Below are positions 8,442-19,038 of a stretch of 64,000 nucleotides of DNA, piece after piece. The notes below the pieces were generated by a model. The model was not told the origin of the DNA, made no database searches, and saw nothing but the letters and a program-made list of their open reading frames with translations. The stretch comes from Rhizobiales bacterium 2SD (GTDB lineage Bacteria > Pseudomonadota > Alphaproteobacteria > Rhizobiales > Beijerinckiaceae), in NCBI GenBank assembly GCA_005502805.1, contig SCMY01000001.1, positions 682,001 to 746,000 on the forward strand, read 5' to 3'. Both the position numbers and the translations under genes were made by a program. Each line of letters starts with the position of its first letter. Position 1 is the first letter of the stretch.

Positions 8442-9497
8442 ATGACCATCCCTACCCTCTATCCGGCCGAAGACCTGCGCATGCTGGCGCAAGCCTTGCT
8501 GGTGATGGCCGGTACCCCGGTGCGCTATGCTGGCGTCGTCGCCGAGGCCCTCGTCGACGCCGACATCGAGGGGCTCGGCTCGCATGGGCTGATGCTCCTG
8601 CCGATGTATCTCGAGCGCATCGAAAAGGGCTCTGTCGACGCCGGAGCGTCCGGAGAGATCGTGGTCGACAACGGCTCATGCGCGACGCTCGATGCAGGCG
8701 ACGCACTCGGTCACGTCAGTGCGGAGAAAGCCACTGCTCTCGTGATCGAGCGGGCGCGAGAACACTGTCTGGCTGCAGTTGCCGTGCGCAATGCCTTCCA
8801 TTTCGGCGCCGTCGGCCGCTTCGCACGCAAGATCGCGCTGGCTGGCCAGATCGGCATCGTGATGGCCAATACCCGCCCGCTGTTGCCGGCGCCGGGCGGC
8901 GCGGAGCGGGTCGTCGGCAACAACCCGCTCGCCATCGCTGTACCGACCGGAAGCGAGCCGCTGGTGCTCGATCTCGCCATGAGCGCCGGCGCCATGGGCA
9001 AGATCAGGCTGGCGGAGAGCCGTGGCGAGCCGATTCCCGAGGGCTGGGCCGCGACCGCCGACGGCATGGCGACCACCGACGCGGCCGAGGCGATCAAGGG
9101 CATGCTGCTGCCGGCGGCCGGCGCCAAGGGTTTTGGGCTCGCCGTGATGGTCGACCTGCTTGCGGGCGGGCTCTCGGGCGGCGCGATCGGCGATGCCGTG
9201 CGCCCGCTCTATGGCGACCTCTCCCAACCCTATGCCAGTGCGAACCTCTTCATCGCCATCGACATCGCAGGCTTTCGGCCGCTCGCCGAGTTCGAGGCGG
9301 CGGCCACCGGCTTCGCCGAGCGTGTCCGCGGCTCCAAGCCTGTCCCGGGCGGGGCCTCGGTCCGTATGCCCGGCGACCGCGCCGCCAAGGCCCATCGCGA
9401 TTTCGACGGCACTTGCCGGATCGCGCCGGCGACGCTCTCGGCCCTGCGCGCCGCCGCCGAGCGGCTCGGCGTCCCCTTTCCGTCGTCCCTGTCCTGA
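8442..9497 (+). CDS. Ldh2/MDH2-family NAD(P)-dependent 2-hydroxyacid dehydrogenase
   Basis: A 351-residue member of the malate/L-lactate dehydrogenase (Ldh2) family, which contains ureidoglycolate dehydrogenase, 2,3-diketogulonate reductase and sulfolactate dehydrogenase. Visible hallmarks are 'ALVDADIEGLGSHGLMLLPMYLERI' near the N-terminus, 'VAVRNAFHFGAVGRFA' with the family His, 'NTRPLLPAPGG', 'VGNNPLAIAVPTG', and 'GAKGFGLAVMVDLLAGGLSGG'. The ATG at 8442 follows the cupin stop closely; longer in-frame versions overlap the cupin gene and look noncoding. In this operon it would interconvert a 2-hydroxy and a 2-oxo acid produced by the neighbouring enzymes; the specific substrate is inference. 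Confidence 0.88.
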   Translation: MTIPTLYPAEDLRMLAQALLVMAGTPVRYAGVVAEALVDADIEGLGSHGLMLLPMYLERIEKGSVDAGASGEIVVDNGSCATLDAGDALGHVSAEKATALVIERAREHCLAAVAVRNAFHFGAVGRFARKIALAGQIGIVMANTRPLLPAPGGAERVVGNNPLAIAVPTGSEPLVLDLAMSAGAMGKIRLAESRGEPIPEGWAATADGMATTDAAEAIKGMLLPAAGAKGFGLAVMVDLLAGGLSGGAIGDAVRPLYGDLSQPYASANLFIAIDIAGFRPLAEFEAAATGFAERVRGSKPVPGGASVRMPGDRAAKAHRDFDGTCRIAPATLSALRAAAERLGVPFPSSLS

Positions 9498-9513
9498 TCT
9501 CAAGGAATTTCCC

Positions 9514-9912
9514 ATGGCCAAGCAACAGATCACCAGCGCCAAGCTGCGCCAGCCGAACGGTCACTTCTCGCAAGCGACCGCGATCGAGGCGCGCGGTCGC
9601 CTCGTCTTCCTGTCCGGCATGACGTCGCGCCGGGCCGATGGCTCGATCGCCGGCATCGGCGACGTCTCGGAGCAGACCCGGCAGGTCTGCGAGAACTTGA
9701 AGGCTGCGGTCGAGGAAGCCGGCGGCACGCTCGACGATATCTGCCGCGTCGACGTCTACGTCCGCAACATGGAGCATTTCGACGCGATCCATAAGGTCCG
9801 GCGCGAGTACTTCACCGGCATCGCGCCGGCCTCGACCATGGTCGAGATCTGCAAGATGACCTCGCCGGACTATCTGATCGAGATCAACGCCATCGCGGTC
9901 ATCCCGGACTGA
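9514..9912 (+). CDS. RidA/YjgF-family deaminase
   Basis: A 132-residue Rid protein with the family pattern 'RLVFLSGMTSR', 'GDVSEQTRQVCENLKAAVEEAGGTLDDIC', 'VDVYVRNMEHFD' and 'APASTMVEICKMTSPDYLIEINAIAV'. RidA members hydrolyse reactive enamines/imines; however the usual substrate-binding Arg in 'PARS/T' is replaced here ('PASTM'), which suggests a Rid subgroup other than canonical RidA. The ribosome site is AAGGAA, 17 bases after the dehydrogenase stop. Operonic Rid proteins often accompany catabolism of nitrogenous compounds (for example RutC), consistent with a nitrogen-containing substrate for the island. Confidence 0.88.
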   Translation: MAKQQITSAKLRQPNGHFSQATAIEARGRLVFLSGMTSRRADGSIAGIGDVSEQTRQVCENLKAAVEEAGGTLDDICRVDVYVRNMEHFDAIHKVRREYFTGIAPASTMVEICKMTSPDYLIEINAIAVIPD

Positions 9913-9919
9913 GCCGCAG

Positions 9920-10819
9920 ATGCACTACGTCAATCTGCGCCATGACGGCGGCGAGCGCCTCGGCCTCGTCGTCGACGATCAGGTGGCCCTGCTCGCCCGG
10001 GATGCGGGCGACCTCGTCGCCTTCATCGGCCTGCCGCGCAGCGAGCGGCAGGCGCTGATCGTCGCGGGCCTCGACAAGGGAACGCGCCTGCCGCTGGCGG
10101 GCGCGTCGCTCGCCGCGCCGGTGCGCCGCTTCCGGCGCGACGTGCTCTGCACCGGCTGGAACTACTGGGACCATTTCGAGGAGAGCAAGGGCAAGCGCGA
10201 GGGGCAGGATGTCGACCGCCCGAAGGCGCCGACCTTCTTCACGAAATCGCCCGATGTGGTGATCGGCCCGCAGGACGATGTCGCTTTCGATAGCCGGATC
10301 TCCGCGAAATGGGACTATGAGGCCGAGATCGCGATCGTCATCGGCAAGGGCGGCCGCAGCATCCCGCGTGCGCGGGCGCATGAGCACATCTTCGGCTTCT
10401 GCCTCGCCAACGACGTCTCGCAGCGCGACCTGCAGCGGCGCCATGGCGGGCAATGGCTGAAGGGCAAGAGCATCGACGGTACCATGCCGCTCGGCCCCTA
10501 TGTCGTGACACCGGACGAGGTCGACCTGCCGAAGGTCAGGCTGCAGTGTCTGCTCAATGGTGAGCTCATGCAGAACGCGGTGGCGGCGCAGATGGCCTTT
10601 CCGGTCGATGAGCTCATCGCCGAGCTCTCCTTCGGCATGACGCTGCATCCGGGCGACGTCCTGCTGACCGGCACACCGAGCGGCATCGGCAATGCGCGCG
10701 AGCCGCAGATCTTCCTCAAGGCGGGCGACGAGGTCGTAGTCCGGGCCGAGGGGCTGGGCGAATTGCGCAACCGCCTTGTCGAGCATGACCTCGCCGGCGA
10801 GAGCGAGGTCACGCCCTGA
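9920..10819 (+). CDS. Fumarylacetoacetate hydrolase (FAH)-family protein
   Basis: A 299-residue enzyme with an N-terminal variable part and the FAH catalytic fold from about residue 70. It shows 'LCTGWNYWDHFEES', 'FFTKSPDVVIGPQDDV', the metal-binding 'WDYEAEIAIVIGKGGR', 'FGFCLANDVSQRDLQRR', and 'LHPGDVLLTGTPSGIG'. Family members are Mg-dependent C-C hydrolases, decarboxylases or hydratases acting on oxo-acids; some annotated relatives act as ureidoglycolate lyases. It starts 7 bases after ridA and is the last gene before a strong bidirectional terminator, so it probably works on the product of the upstream dehydrogenase or Rid step. Confidence 0.88.
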   Translation: MHYVNLRHDGGERLGLVVDDQVALLARDAGDLVAFIGLPRSERQALIVAGLDKGTRLPLAGASLAAPVRRFRRDVLCTGWNYWDHFEESKGKREGQDVDRPKAPTFFTKSPDVVIGPQDDVAFDSRISAKWDYEAEIAIVIGKGGRSIPRARAHEHIFGFCLANDVSQRDLQRRHGGQWLKGKSIDGTMPLGPYVVTPDEVDLPKVRLQCLLNGELMQNAVAAQMAFPVDELIAELSFGMTLHPGDVLLTGTPSGIGNAREPQIFLKAGDEVVVRAEGLGELRNRLVEHDLAGESEVTP

Positions 10820-10842
10820 CAGGCGTTTTCATCGAGTGAGAG

Positions 10843-10868
10843 GGCCGGCTCGCGAGAGCCGGCCTTTT
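10843..10868. terminator. Bidirectional intrinsic terminator
   Basis: GGCCGGCTC (10843-10851), a GCGA loop and GAGCCGGCC (10856-10864), followed by TTTT, form a 9-bp perfect stem between the convergent FAH and amidohydrolase genes. Confidence 0.85.
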
Positions 10869-10872
10869 CGTT

Positions 10873-11829
10873 TCAGCCCGTCAGCTTGCCGGGGTTATCG
10901 CAGAAGATCGCCCGGCGCCGGCTCTCGCTGAGGCCCGCGAGCTGCTCGTGCGGCTTGATCACGCCCATCGGGAACGGCCAGTCCGAGCCGAAGACGATCC
11001 GCTCCTCGCCGAACACCGAGGCGGCCAGGTCGAGCAGCGTATCGTCATGGGCAATGCAGTCGACGCAGAAGCGGCGCAATGCTTTCGCTGGCGCCTCGAC
11101 CTTCGTGTCCACGCCCGGTCGCCCGCTGTCGAAACCACGCTGCCAGCGCCCGGCCACAGCCGATACGGTGCCGCCGGCATGGGCGAGGCAGATGGTGATG
11201 CGGGGGTGCCGTTCCAGCACACCGGCAAAGACGAGATGGCCGGCCGCCACCGCCGTTTCGCCTGGATTGCCCAACAGGTTGTGCAGATAGAACGGATCGA
11301 GCCGCCCGTCGCAACCCTCGCCGGGATGCAGGAAGACGAAGGCCGAGACCTCGTCCAGCGCCTGCCAGAGCGGAGCATAGCCGGCGTCCGACAGCATCAG
11401 CCCCGGCTCGCCCGTCGGCATCGAGAAGCGGGTTTCTCCGTCGGCCGAGCGCTCGCGCACGATCCGGGTGGCGAGTTCCGGGTGGGCCACCGGCAGATGG
11501 TAGAGCGGCGCCAGCCTGTCCGGATGCGTCGCGGCGACCGCCGCGAGCCCGTCATTGAGCAATTGCGTCCAGGCCTCCGCCTGCGCCGCATCGAGCCCAG
11601 GGCGATAGGTCGGTGGCGGCGCGGAGATCCAGGCGCGCTCGACCTGTTGCTCGTCCATCCAGGCGATCAGCGCCTCCGGGTGGAACAGCGCCTTGATGCC
11701 GATCGGATGTCCATCGATGACGAGCTTTTCGGTCGCGGCGTCCCAGCTCACGCCCGCGACGCTCGCGAGCGGCGCTCCGACAGGGATGAGATGGGCGTGG
11801 ACGTCGAGGGCGATACGCTGGGCGGTCAT
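10873..11829 (-). CDS. ACMSD-like amidohydrolase (TIM-barrel decarboxylase/hydrolase)
   Basis: A 318-residue amidohydrolase_2 protein. Metal ligands are visible as HxH (His11, His13 in 'DVHAHLIP'), a His in 'FLHPGEG', a His in 'CLAHAGG' and the Asp in 'VFGSDWPFPMG'. This arrangement is that of 2-amino-3-carboxymuconate semialdehyde decarboxylase and relatives, which decarboxylate or hydrolyse aromatic or ring-cleavage products. Its ATG overlaps the stop of the FMN reductase gene by 4 bases, so it is the last gene of the importer operon. A ring-derived substrate would fit the FAH and flavin-reductase neighbours, but this is inference. Confidence 0.88.
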   Translation of the reverse strand: MTAQRIALDVHAHLIPVGAPLASVAGVSWDAATEKLVIDGHPIGIKALFHPEALIAWMDEQQVERAWISAPPPTYRPGLDAAQAEAWTQLLNDGLAAVAATHPDRLAPLYHLPVAHPELATRIVRERSADGETRFSMPTGEPGLMLSDAGYAPLWQALDEVSAFVFLHPGEGCDGRLDPFYLHNLLGNPGETAVAAGHLVFAGVLERHPRITICLAHAGGTVSAVAGRWQRGFDSGRPGVDTKVEAPAKALRRFCVDCIAHDDTLLDLAASVFGEERIVFGSDWPFPMGVIKPHEQLAGLSESRRRAIFCDNPGKLTG

Positions 11830-12389
11830 GCGGGAGCCATTGCGAAGCGCGCGACATGCGCGGAAAAGCGGCCGAGGAAGCCGTCGAGGAATTGCCGCGT
11901 TACGGGATCGGCGATCTCGCCACCGGCATCGAACAATCCGTCACGCATCGCCATGCAGACTTCCGGCTGCGGCAGGACATGCACATCGAGATGCGAGAGG
12001 ATGTTGCGCAGATGCTGCTGGGCTGGCGCCGTGCCGAGCGCGCCGCTCGCGAGGCCCGCGATCGCTGCCGGCTTGCCGCGCCAGGAATTGGCGCCATAGG
12101 GGCGCGAGCCCCAGTCGATGGCGTTCTTGAGAGCGGACGGGACCGAGCGATTGTATTCGGGCGAGACGATCAGCACGCCATCGGCAGCTTCGATCGCCTG
12201 CTTGAAAGCCAGCACCGCCGGCGGCAGCGCGCGGTCCATGTCGCGGTTGTAGAGCGGCAGGCCGGCGAGATCGCTTTCCCGAAAATTGAAGCGGTCGGCG
12301 CCGAGCCGTGCGAGCGCTGACGCCAGTCGGCGATTAATCGAGTCCCGGCTGAGGGAGCCGACGAGCAGGGCGATGCTGGGTTTTGTCAT
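11826..12389 (-). CDS. NADPH-dependent FMN reductase-family flavoprotein
   Basis: A 187-residue flavodoxin-like protein with the FMN phosphate loop 'LVGSLSRDSINRRLA' at the N-terminus and the family motif 'SPEYNRSVPSALKNAIDW', followed by 'WRGKPAAIAG'. Members reduce FMN or quinones with NADPH; in SsuE-type systems they supply reduced flavin to a monooxygenase, but no flavin monooxygenase gene is present in this island. It lies 7 bases after the ABC permease gene and overlaps the amidohydrolase gene, so it belongs to the transporter operon. Confidence 0.87.
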   Translation of the reverse strand: MTKPSIALLVGSLSRDSINRRLASALARLGADRFNFRESDLAGLPLYNRDMDRALPPAVLAFKQAIEAADGVLIVSPEYNRSVPSALKNAIDWGSRPYGANSWRGKPAAIAGLASGALGTAPAQQHLRNILSHLDVHVLPQPEVCMAMRDGLFDAGGEIADPVTRQFLDGFLGRFSAHVARFAMAPA

Positions 12390-12396
12390 AGCGTGA

Positions 12397-13178
12397 TCAA
12401 TGCCGGACTTCGCTGAACCAGGGCTTCAACGCGATGTCGATGAAGGCGACGGCGGCATAGAGCGCCATGCCAAGCACCGCCAGCGCCAGCAGCGCGGCGA
12501 AGGCGAGCGGCGTGTTCACCTGCGAGTTGGCGACGAGCAGGAGGTTGCCGAGCCCCTCGTTCGAGCTGATGAACTCGCCGATCACCGCACCGATGACCGC
12601 AAGCGTGATCGCGACCTTCGAGCCGGTGATGACGAAGGGCAGAGCGGCCGGGAACCTGATCTTCCAGAAGGTCTGCCAGCCGCTGGCGCGGACTGAGGCG
12701 GCAAGGTCGAGCATCTCCGTCGGTGTCGAGCGCAAGCCAGTCGCCGTATCGACCACGATGGGGAAGAAGGCGACGAGCCAGGCGATGGCGAGCTTGGATT
12801 CGATCCCCGTGCCGAGCCAGACCAGGATCAGCGGCGCCAGCGCGACCTTGGGCAGGGCCTGCGTCGCGATCAGCAGGGGATAGAACATCAGGTTGAGCGT
12901 GCGCGACGAGGAGATCGCCACCGCGATCGGAATGCCCAGGAAGAAGGCGAGCAGGAAGCCGTAGACGCTTTCGAGCAGCGTCACGCGCCCCTCGGAAATC
13001 AGCAGCGGCAGATTGTTCACGGTCGCGTTCCAGACCGCGAGCGGCCGCGGCAGCACGGCCTGCGGCACGTCGAACAGGGCAATGTAGCCCTGCCAGAGCA
13101 GGAGGAGCAGCAAGAGGCCGAGGACCGGATAGGCGATCCGCGTGACGGCGTCGGAGGAGATTGGCATGGGTCTGGCCA

Positions 13179-13182
<4 letters not shown>
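12397..13182 (-). CDS. SsuC/TauC-type ABC transporter permease
   Basis: A 261-residue inner-membrane permease with about six hydrophobic segments and the cytoplasmic EAA-like loop 'EMLDLAASVRASGWQTFWKIRFPAALPFVITG' (in two parts: the 'LAASVRASGW' and 'FPAALPF' elements), typical of nitrate/sulfonate/taurine-type importers. The coding start overlaps the ATPase stop by 4 bases; an ATG five codons later is also possible. It should form a homodimeric channel for the adjacent ATPase and the NMT1-like binding protein. Confidence 0.92.
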
Positions 13183-13987
<805 letters not shown>

Positions 13988-13991
<4 letters not shown>

Positions 13992-15001
13992 GGCAGGACC
14001 GGAGCTGCCGGCAGCAAGCTGGAATCGTAGACGTCGCTCGCGGTCAGCTTGGCGCCGGGCAGGGTCTGGAGGATGAGCGAGACGGAGGAGGCCATCGCGT
14101 CAGCGTCGATCGCGCCGAGTCCCTTCTTCTCGGTGACTTCGGTCTTCACCAGCTCACCGACGATCTGGATCTCCTCCAGCACGACGTCCTTCTCCAGGCC
14201 CTTGTTGAGCTTGACGACGATGTCGGCGGCTTCTTCCGGCTTGGCGATCGTATCCTTCCAGCCCTTCAGCGAGGCGGCGATGAAGGCCTTGACCACATCG
14301 GGCTTCGACTTGATCAGGTCCTCGCGCGCGACGATGCCGTTCGAGTAGAGCACCAGCCCGTCATTGGCGAGGAGGTAGGTGCGCGCATTCGAAGAGCCGA
14401 CCGCCTTGGCGATGCCAGGACGCGTCATCACGAAGGTCTCGACCGCCGGGATCTTCTTGGCGGCGAGCATGCCGACGCGGGCCGACGGATCGACATTGGT
14501 GAACTTGGCCGGTGTCTTGACGCCCTTCTGCGCCATGAAGGCCTCGATCACCTTCTGGGTGAAACTGCCGGCGCCGCTGCCGATCTCGAGCCCGCCGAGC
14601 TGGTCGGCCGAGCGGACATTGGCACCATCGCGCAGCGAGAAGATCGCGTAGGGCGCCTTCTGGTAGATCACCGAAACCATCTTGGCGGTCGAGCCACCAT
14701 TGGCCCGGGCCGCGACGACGCCGGCGACATCCGAGAAGGCGATCTGCGCGGTGCCGGCCTCGATGGCCTGGATCGCCTGCGCCGTCCCCTGCCCGGCGAT
14801 GATGCTCACATCGAGCCCAGCCTGCTTGTAGTAGCCCTTGTCCAGGGCAACGAACCAGGCGGCGTGGCGCCCGAGCGCTCGGAAGTCGAGCGAGAAGGTG
14901 ATCGGCGTCTGCGCCCGGGCGGGGGCTGCGGCGAGACCCAGCGCGACGAATGTCCCCGCTAGGCTGGCGATGGCGGTCTTCCTCATCCAGTGCATCGGCA
15001 T
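13988..15001 (-). CDS. NMT1/THI5-like ABC transporter binding protein
   Basis: A 337-residue periplasmic binding protein. The signal peptide (about 1-30, ending 'AAPARAQ') is followed by 'ITFSLDFRALGRHAAWFVALDKGYY' and 'AGLDVSIIAGQGTAQAIQAIEAGTAQIAFSD', the pattern of the SsuA/THI5/NMT1 group whose ligands include pyrimidines, riboflavin precursors, sulfonates and aromatic acids. It is the first gene of the five-gene operon running to the amidohydrolase and sits directly downstream of dyad C. The downstream amidohydrolase and flavin reductase suggest a cyclic or aromatic ligand (inference). Confidence 0.9.
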
Positions 15002-15054
15002 TCCCCTCTTCCAGCGGGCATCAGCCCTTGGCCTGGAAGATGTCCGATCTACTG

Positions 15055-15072
15055 ATATTTCTCAAGAGATAT
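15055..15072. promoter_or_regulatory. 18-bp dyad C upstream of the SsuABC-type operon
   Basis: ATATTTCTCAAGAGATAT is the most symmetrical of the four dyads (half-sites ATATTTCT and AGAGATAT around CA). It lies 54 bases before the binding-protein start, in the short gap after the second tctC gene, giving the importer operon its own control point. Confidence 0.55.
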
Positions 15073-15082
15073 CTTTTGAGAA

Positions 15083-16054
15083 TCACTCGATCGCGATGCC
15101 GGCCTTGGCGATCACTTCGCTCCAGATTCTGCGGTCGCGCGCGATGCGTCCCGCGAGCTCCGCCGAGCCTGCCGCGGCAACGGTCACGCCCGCAGCCGCG
15201 AGCTTGGCGGCGGTGACTGGCTGCGTCAGGACACCGATGACGGTCCGTTCAAGCTTCGCCAGCAGCTCGGGTGGCGTCGCTTTGGGTGCGAGCACTGCGA
15301 ACCAGGCCGACGTATCGAAGCCGGGGATCGCCGCCTCCGCCACGGTCGGCACGTCCGACAGCAGGGGCGAGCGGTTGGCCGAGGTCACGGCGAGGGCCCT
15401 GAGCTGGCCGCCGCGAATGTGTTCGAGCACCGTGGGCAGATTGTCGAACATCAGGTCGACCTGCCCGCCGACGAGGTCCGTCACCGCCTGGGCACTGCCC
15501 TTGTAGGGGACGTGCACGAGGGAGATGCCGGTTGCGAGCCGGAACATCTCCGCGTTCATCTGGCCGTTCGAGCCAATCCCCTGCGAAGCATAGGTGAGGG
15601 CGCCCGGTTTCGCCTTGGCGAGGACGATCAACTCGGCGAGGTCGCGCGCCGGGAGCTTGGGATTGACGACGACGACGTTGGGGACCTGCCCGGTGACGCT
15701 GACGGGAACGAGGTCGCGCTCCACCTCATAGGTCAGCTTCTTGTAGAGGAGAGGGTTGAGCGTCAGGGCACTGGAAGCCACGGCCAGCAAGGTGTGTCCG
15801 TCGGGCGATGATCTCGCCACGGCGGAGACACCGATCGAACCATTTGCACCGGGCCGATTCTCGATCAGGACCGGCTGCTTCCACGATTCGCTCAAGCCCT
15901 CGCCGAGGACGCGGGCGATGATGTCGCTGGTGCCGCCGGCCATATAGGGTGAGACGATGGTCACGGGACGGCTGGATAGCCCTTGCGCCCCAGCGGCGCC
16001 GACGAGGAGGGGTGCGAGGAACGGAAGGCCGATCAATCGTCTGCGGTCGATCAT
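15083..16054 (-). CDS. Bug/TctC-family tripartite tricarboxylate transporter binding protein (second copy)
   Basis: A 323-residue periplasmic protein, homologous to but clearly diverged from the one starting at 6000. After a short signal ('RRRLIGLPFLAPLLVGAAGAQG', written here in pieces of an Arg-rich start and hydrophobic core, about 3-24) come 'SRPVTIVSPYMAGGTSD', 'GANGSIGVSAVARS', 'YASQGIGSNGQMNAEMF', 'HVPYKGSAQAVTDLVGGQVDLMFD' and 'LRALAVTSANR'. TctA/TctB permease genes are missing nearby. Its ATG overlaps the stop of the cupin gene by 4 bases, so cupin and binding protein form one small operon behind promoter D. Confidence 0.9.
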   Translation of the reverse strand: MIDRRRLIGLPFLAPLLVGAAGAQGLSSRPVTIVSPYMAGGTSDIIARVLGEGLSESWKQPVLIENRPGANGSIGVSAVARSSPDGHTLLAVASSALTLNPLLYKKLTYEVERDLVPVSVTGQVPNVVVVNPKLPARDLAELIVLAKAKPGALTYASQGIGSNGQMNAEMFRLATGISLVHVPYKGSAQAVTDLVGGQVDLMFDNLPTVLEHIRGGQLRALAVTSANRSPLLSDVPTVAEAAIPGFDTSAWFAVLAPKATPPELLAKLERTVIGVLTQPVTAAKLAAAGVTVAAAGSAELAGRIARDRRIWSEVIAKAGIAIE

Positions 16055-16377
16055 GCCACACCGCCCACCGTCGGGTCGGGCTCCTTCACCTCGACGAGCA
16101 CATTGCGATACTGCCAGGAACTCGTGTTCTCCAACTCGTGCGGCGCGCCGGGCATGCGCCAGAGAGTGACGCCGGGCTTCTCGTTCGTCTCGATCTCTCG
16201 TCCGTCATCGAAGCGCATGATGTTCTTGCCGTCGGTGAGCGGCACGATCAGATAGGGCAGCTCATGGACATGGCGCGATTGAATCTCGCCCGGATCGAGC
16301 TCGACGAGCCAGACGCGAAGGCGTTCGTTCTCGAAGATGACCCTATCGCCGATCGTTCCAAGGCCAGTGGTCTTCAT
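16051..16377 (-). CDS. Small cupin-domain protein
   Basis: A 108-residue single-domain cupin. The first motif carries His and Glu residues in 'QSRHVHELPYLIVPLTDG', the second 'RMPGAPHELEN' with a further His. The fold is enough to predict a metal-binding beta-barrel but not the reaction. It is the first gene of a two-gene operon with tctC and its promoter contains dyad D in the -10/-35 spacer. It is not closely similar to the 132-residue cupin at the other end of the island. Confidence 0.8.
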   Translation of the reverse strand: MKTTGLGTIGDRVIFENERLRVWLVELDPGEIQSRHVHELPYLIVPLTDGKNIMRFDDGREIETNEKPGVTLWRMPGAPHELENTSSWQYRNVLVEVKEPDPTVGGVA

Positions 16378-16431
16378 CGAGGAAACTCCTTGTCCGCCAT
16401 GGCCCGTCCCATGCGGGCAGGTTCGGGCAAA

Positions 16432-16460
16432 CTATAAAATCTCTTGTGAAATATTTTCAA
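16432..16460 (-). promoter_or_regulatory. Promoter with 18-bp dyad D for the cupin-tctC operon
   Basis: On the minus strand a -35 TTGAAA (16455-16460) and -10 TTATAG (16432-16437) are separated by exactly 17 bases. The dyad AAATCTCTTGTGAAATAT (16437-16454) fills the spacer, an arrangement expected of a repressor site. The start codon is about 50 bases downstream of the -10. Confidence 0.62.
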
Positions 16461-17000
16461 CACGCCCGTGGTCAGGCAAGGGCTGACTTTCTCCAGCCGC
16501 CCTATCGGGCGACTGACGTCATCCCCGGGGCGAGAGCATGTCCGGTTTGATCCGGATCGTATTCAACAGCCTGGTACGGGGCTCCATCGACGTGCATGGC
16601 TCGCGCGGTCGCGGACATGTTTTCCAAGGCGTCGCTCCTCATGGGTGAACGAGCCCCCCCGACGCATCGACAATCCCGGGCTGACGAGAAGCCGTTCCTC
16701 CTCAGCGGCATGCAAGCATTGTGGGAGGCCAGGCGCGCGCACTTCGTCATCGCGCTTCCTCTGCAAAATGCGAATGCGGGCGGACAATGCCCGCTTTCTC
16801 AACCGTTCAAGGAGGCGCGGGCCGCTGGCGATCGAACAGTCGCGCGAGCTGAGCTTAAGGTTGGCGTGGCCCTTCAGTGCGACGACGATCCGCCTGGAAG
16901 AAAAACGGAGCGCCCGCGGTCTAGCCTGCAAATGACCTGCTCCGGAGCGCTGAAGGCAAAAAGCGCTGCGCTCCGGTCATATAGATCACCGATCTTCGGC
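16461..17000. other. Intergenic region without a recognisable gene
   Basis: About 540 bases between the cupin promoter and the end of the Dpp-type operon. Several frames are open but none gives a protein I recognise. It contains a short stem GCGGGC/GCCCGC followed by TTTCT (16776-16799) and the longer hairpin listed next. Confidence 0.4.
16942..16976 (-). terminator. Hairpin downstream of the Dpp-type ABC operon
   Basis: CCGGAGCGC (16942-16950) and GCGCTCCGG (16968-16976) form a 9-bp perfect stem 25 bases after the stop of the last ABC gene. No clear T tract follows on the minus strand, so it may act as a Rho-assisted terminator or an mRNA 3' stabiliser. Confidence 0.4.
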
Positions 17001-17989
17001 TCACCCCACCACGCTGGCGAGCTCTTTCTGGCGGATGCAGGCGACGCTGTGGCCGGGGCCGACCTCCTCGATGTCCGGCACCGCGCTGGCGCAGGCGTCG
17101 ATCACATGCGGGCAACGCGTGCGGAAGACGCAACCCGAAGGCGGGTTCAGCGGGCTCGGAATGTCGCCCTTCAGGATGACGCGCTCGCGCTTGACGCTGG
17201 GGTCGGGCACCGGCGCGGCCGAGAGCAGCACCTTGGTGTAGGGATGGCGCGGATTGGCGTAGACCTCCTGCGCCGGGCCCTTCTCCATGATCCGGCCGAG
17301 ATAGAGCACGACGATATCGTCGCAGAGATACTCGACCACCGAGAGGTCATGGCTGATGAAGACCATGGTCAGGCCGAGCTCGCGCTGCAGCTCCTGGATC
17401 AGGTTGAGCACCTGGGCCTGGACGGAGACGTCGAGCGCCGAGACCGGCTCGTCGGCGATGATCAGCTCCGGCTCGACCGCGAGCGCCCGGGCAATGCCGA
17501 TGCGCTGGCGCTGGCCTCCCGAGAATTCGTGCGGATAGCGCCTGGCATGGTCGGGGTTGAGCCCGACCCGGCCAAGCAGTTCGGCGATGCGCGCCTCGCG
17601 GGCCTTGCCCTTGGCCAGGCCGTGCGTGTCGATCGCTTCGCCGATGATCTCGCCGACGCGCATGCGCGGGTTGAGGCTGGAATAGGGGTCCTGGAAGATG
17701 ATCTGCAGGCGGCGGCGATAGCCGCGCAGCGCCTTCTCCGGCAGGCCGAACAGGTCGGTGCCGTCGAAGACCGCCTCGCCGCCGGAGGGCTCGACCAGGC
17801 GCAGGATGCAGCGCCCGACCGTGGTCTTGCCCGAGCCGGATTCGCCGACGATGCCGACGATGCTGCCACGGCGAACCTCGAAGGAGACGTCCGAGACGGC
17901 GCGGACATCGCCGCCGCGCGTCGAGAAGACCTTCTGGAGATTGCGGACGGAGAGCAGCGGGGCGTCCGTTGGGATGTGGCTTGCAGCGG

Positions 17990-17993
<4 letters not shown>
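17001..17993 (-). CDS. Dpp/Opp-type ABC transporter ATPase (OppF/DppF-like)
   Basis: A 330-residue ATPase with Walker A 'GESGSGKTT', Q-loop 'IIFQDPYSSLNPRM', signature 'FSGGQRQRIGIARAL', Walker B 'LIIADEPVSALD' and switch 'ISHDLSVVEYL'. The C-terminal oligopeptide-transporter extension with Cys residues ('GCVFRTRCPHVIDAC') is present. It begins with GTG, overlapping the DppD-like stop by 4 bases, and is the last gene of a seven-gene operon. It would power uptake of a peptide-like or other mid-size solute together with the paired ATPase. Confidence 0.94.
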
Positions 17994-19036
<1,043 letters not shown>

Positions 19037-19038
19037 CG

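Noticed and set aside
10948..12099. 383-codon plus-strand open frame
   Set aside because: Antisense to the amidohydrolase and FMN reductase genes, both with clear motifs.
16776..16799. Intrinsic terminator GCGGGC/GCCCGC with TTTCT
   Set aside because: The stem is only 6 bp, and no plus-strand gene ends upstream of it.
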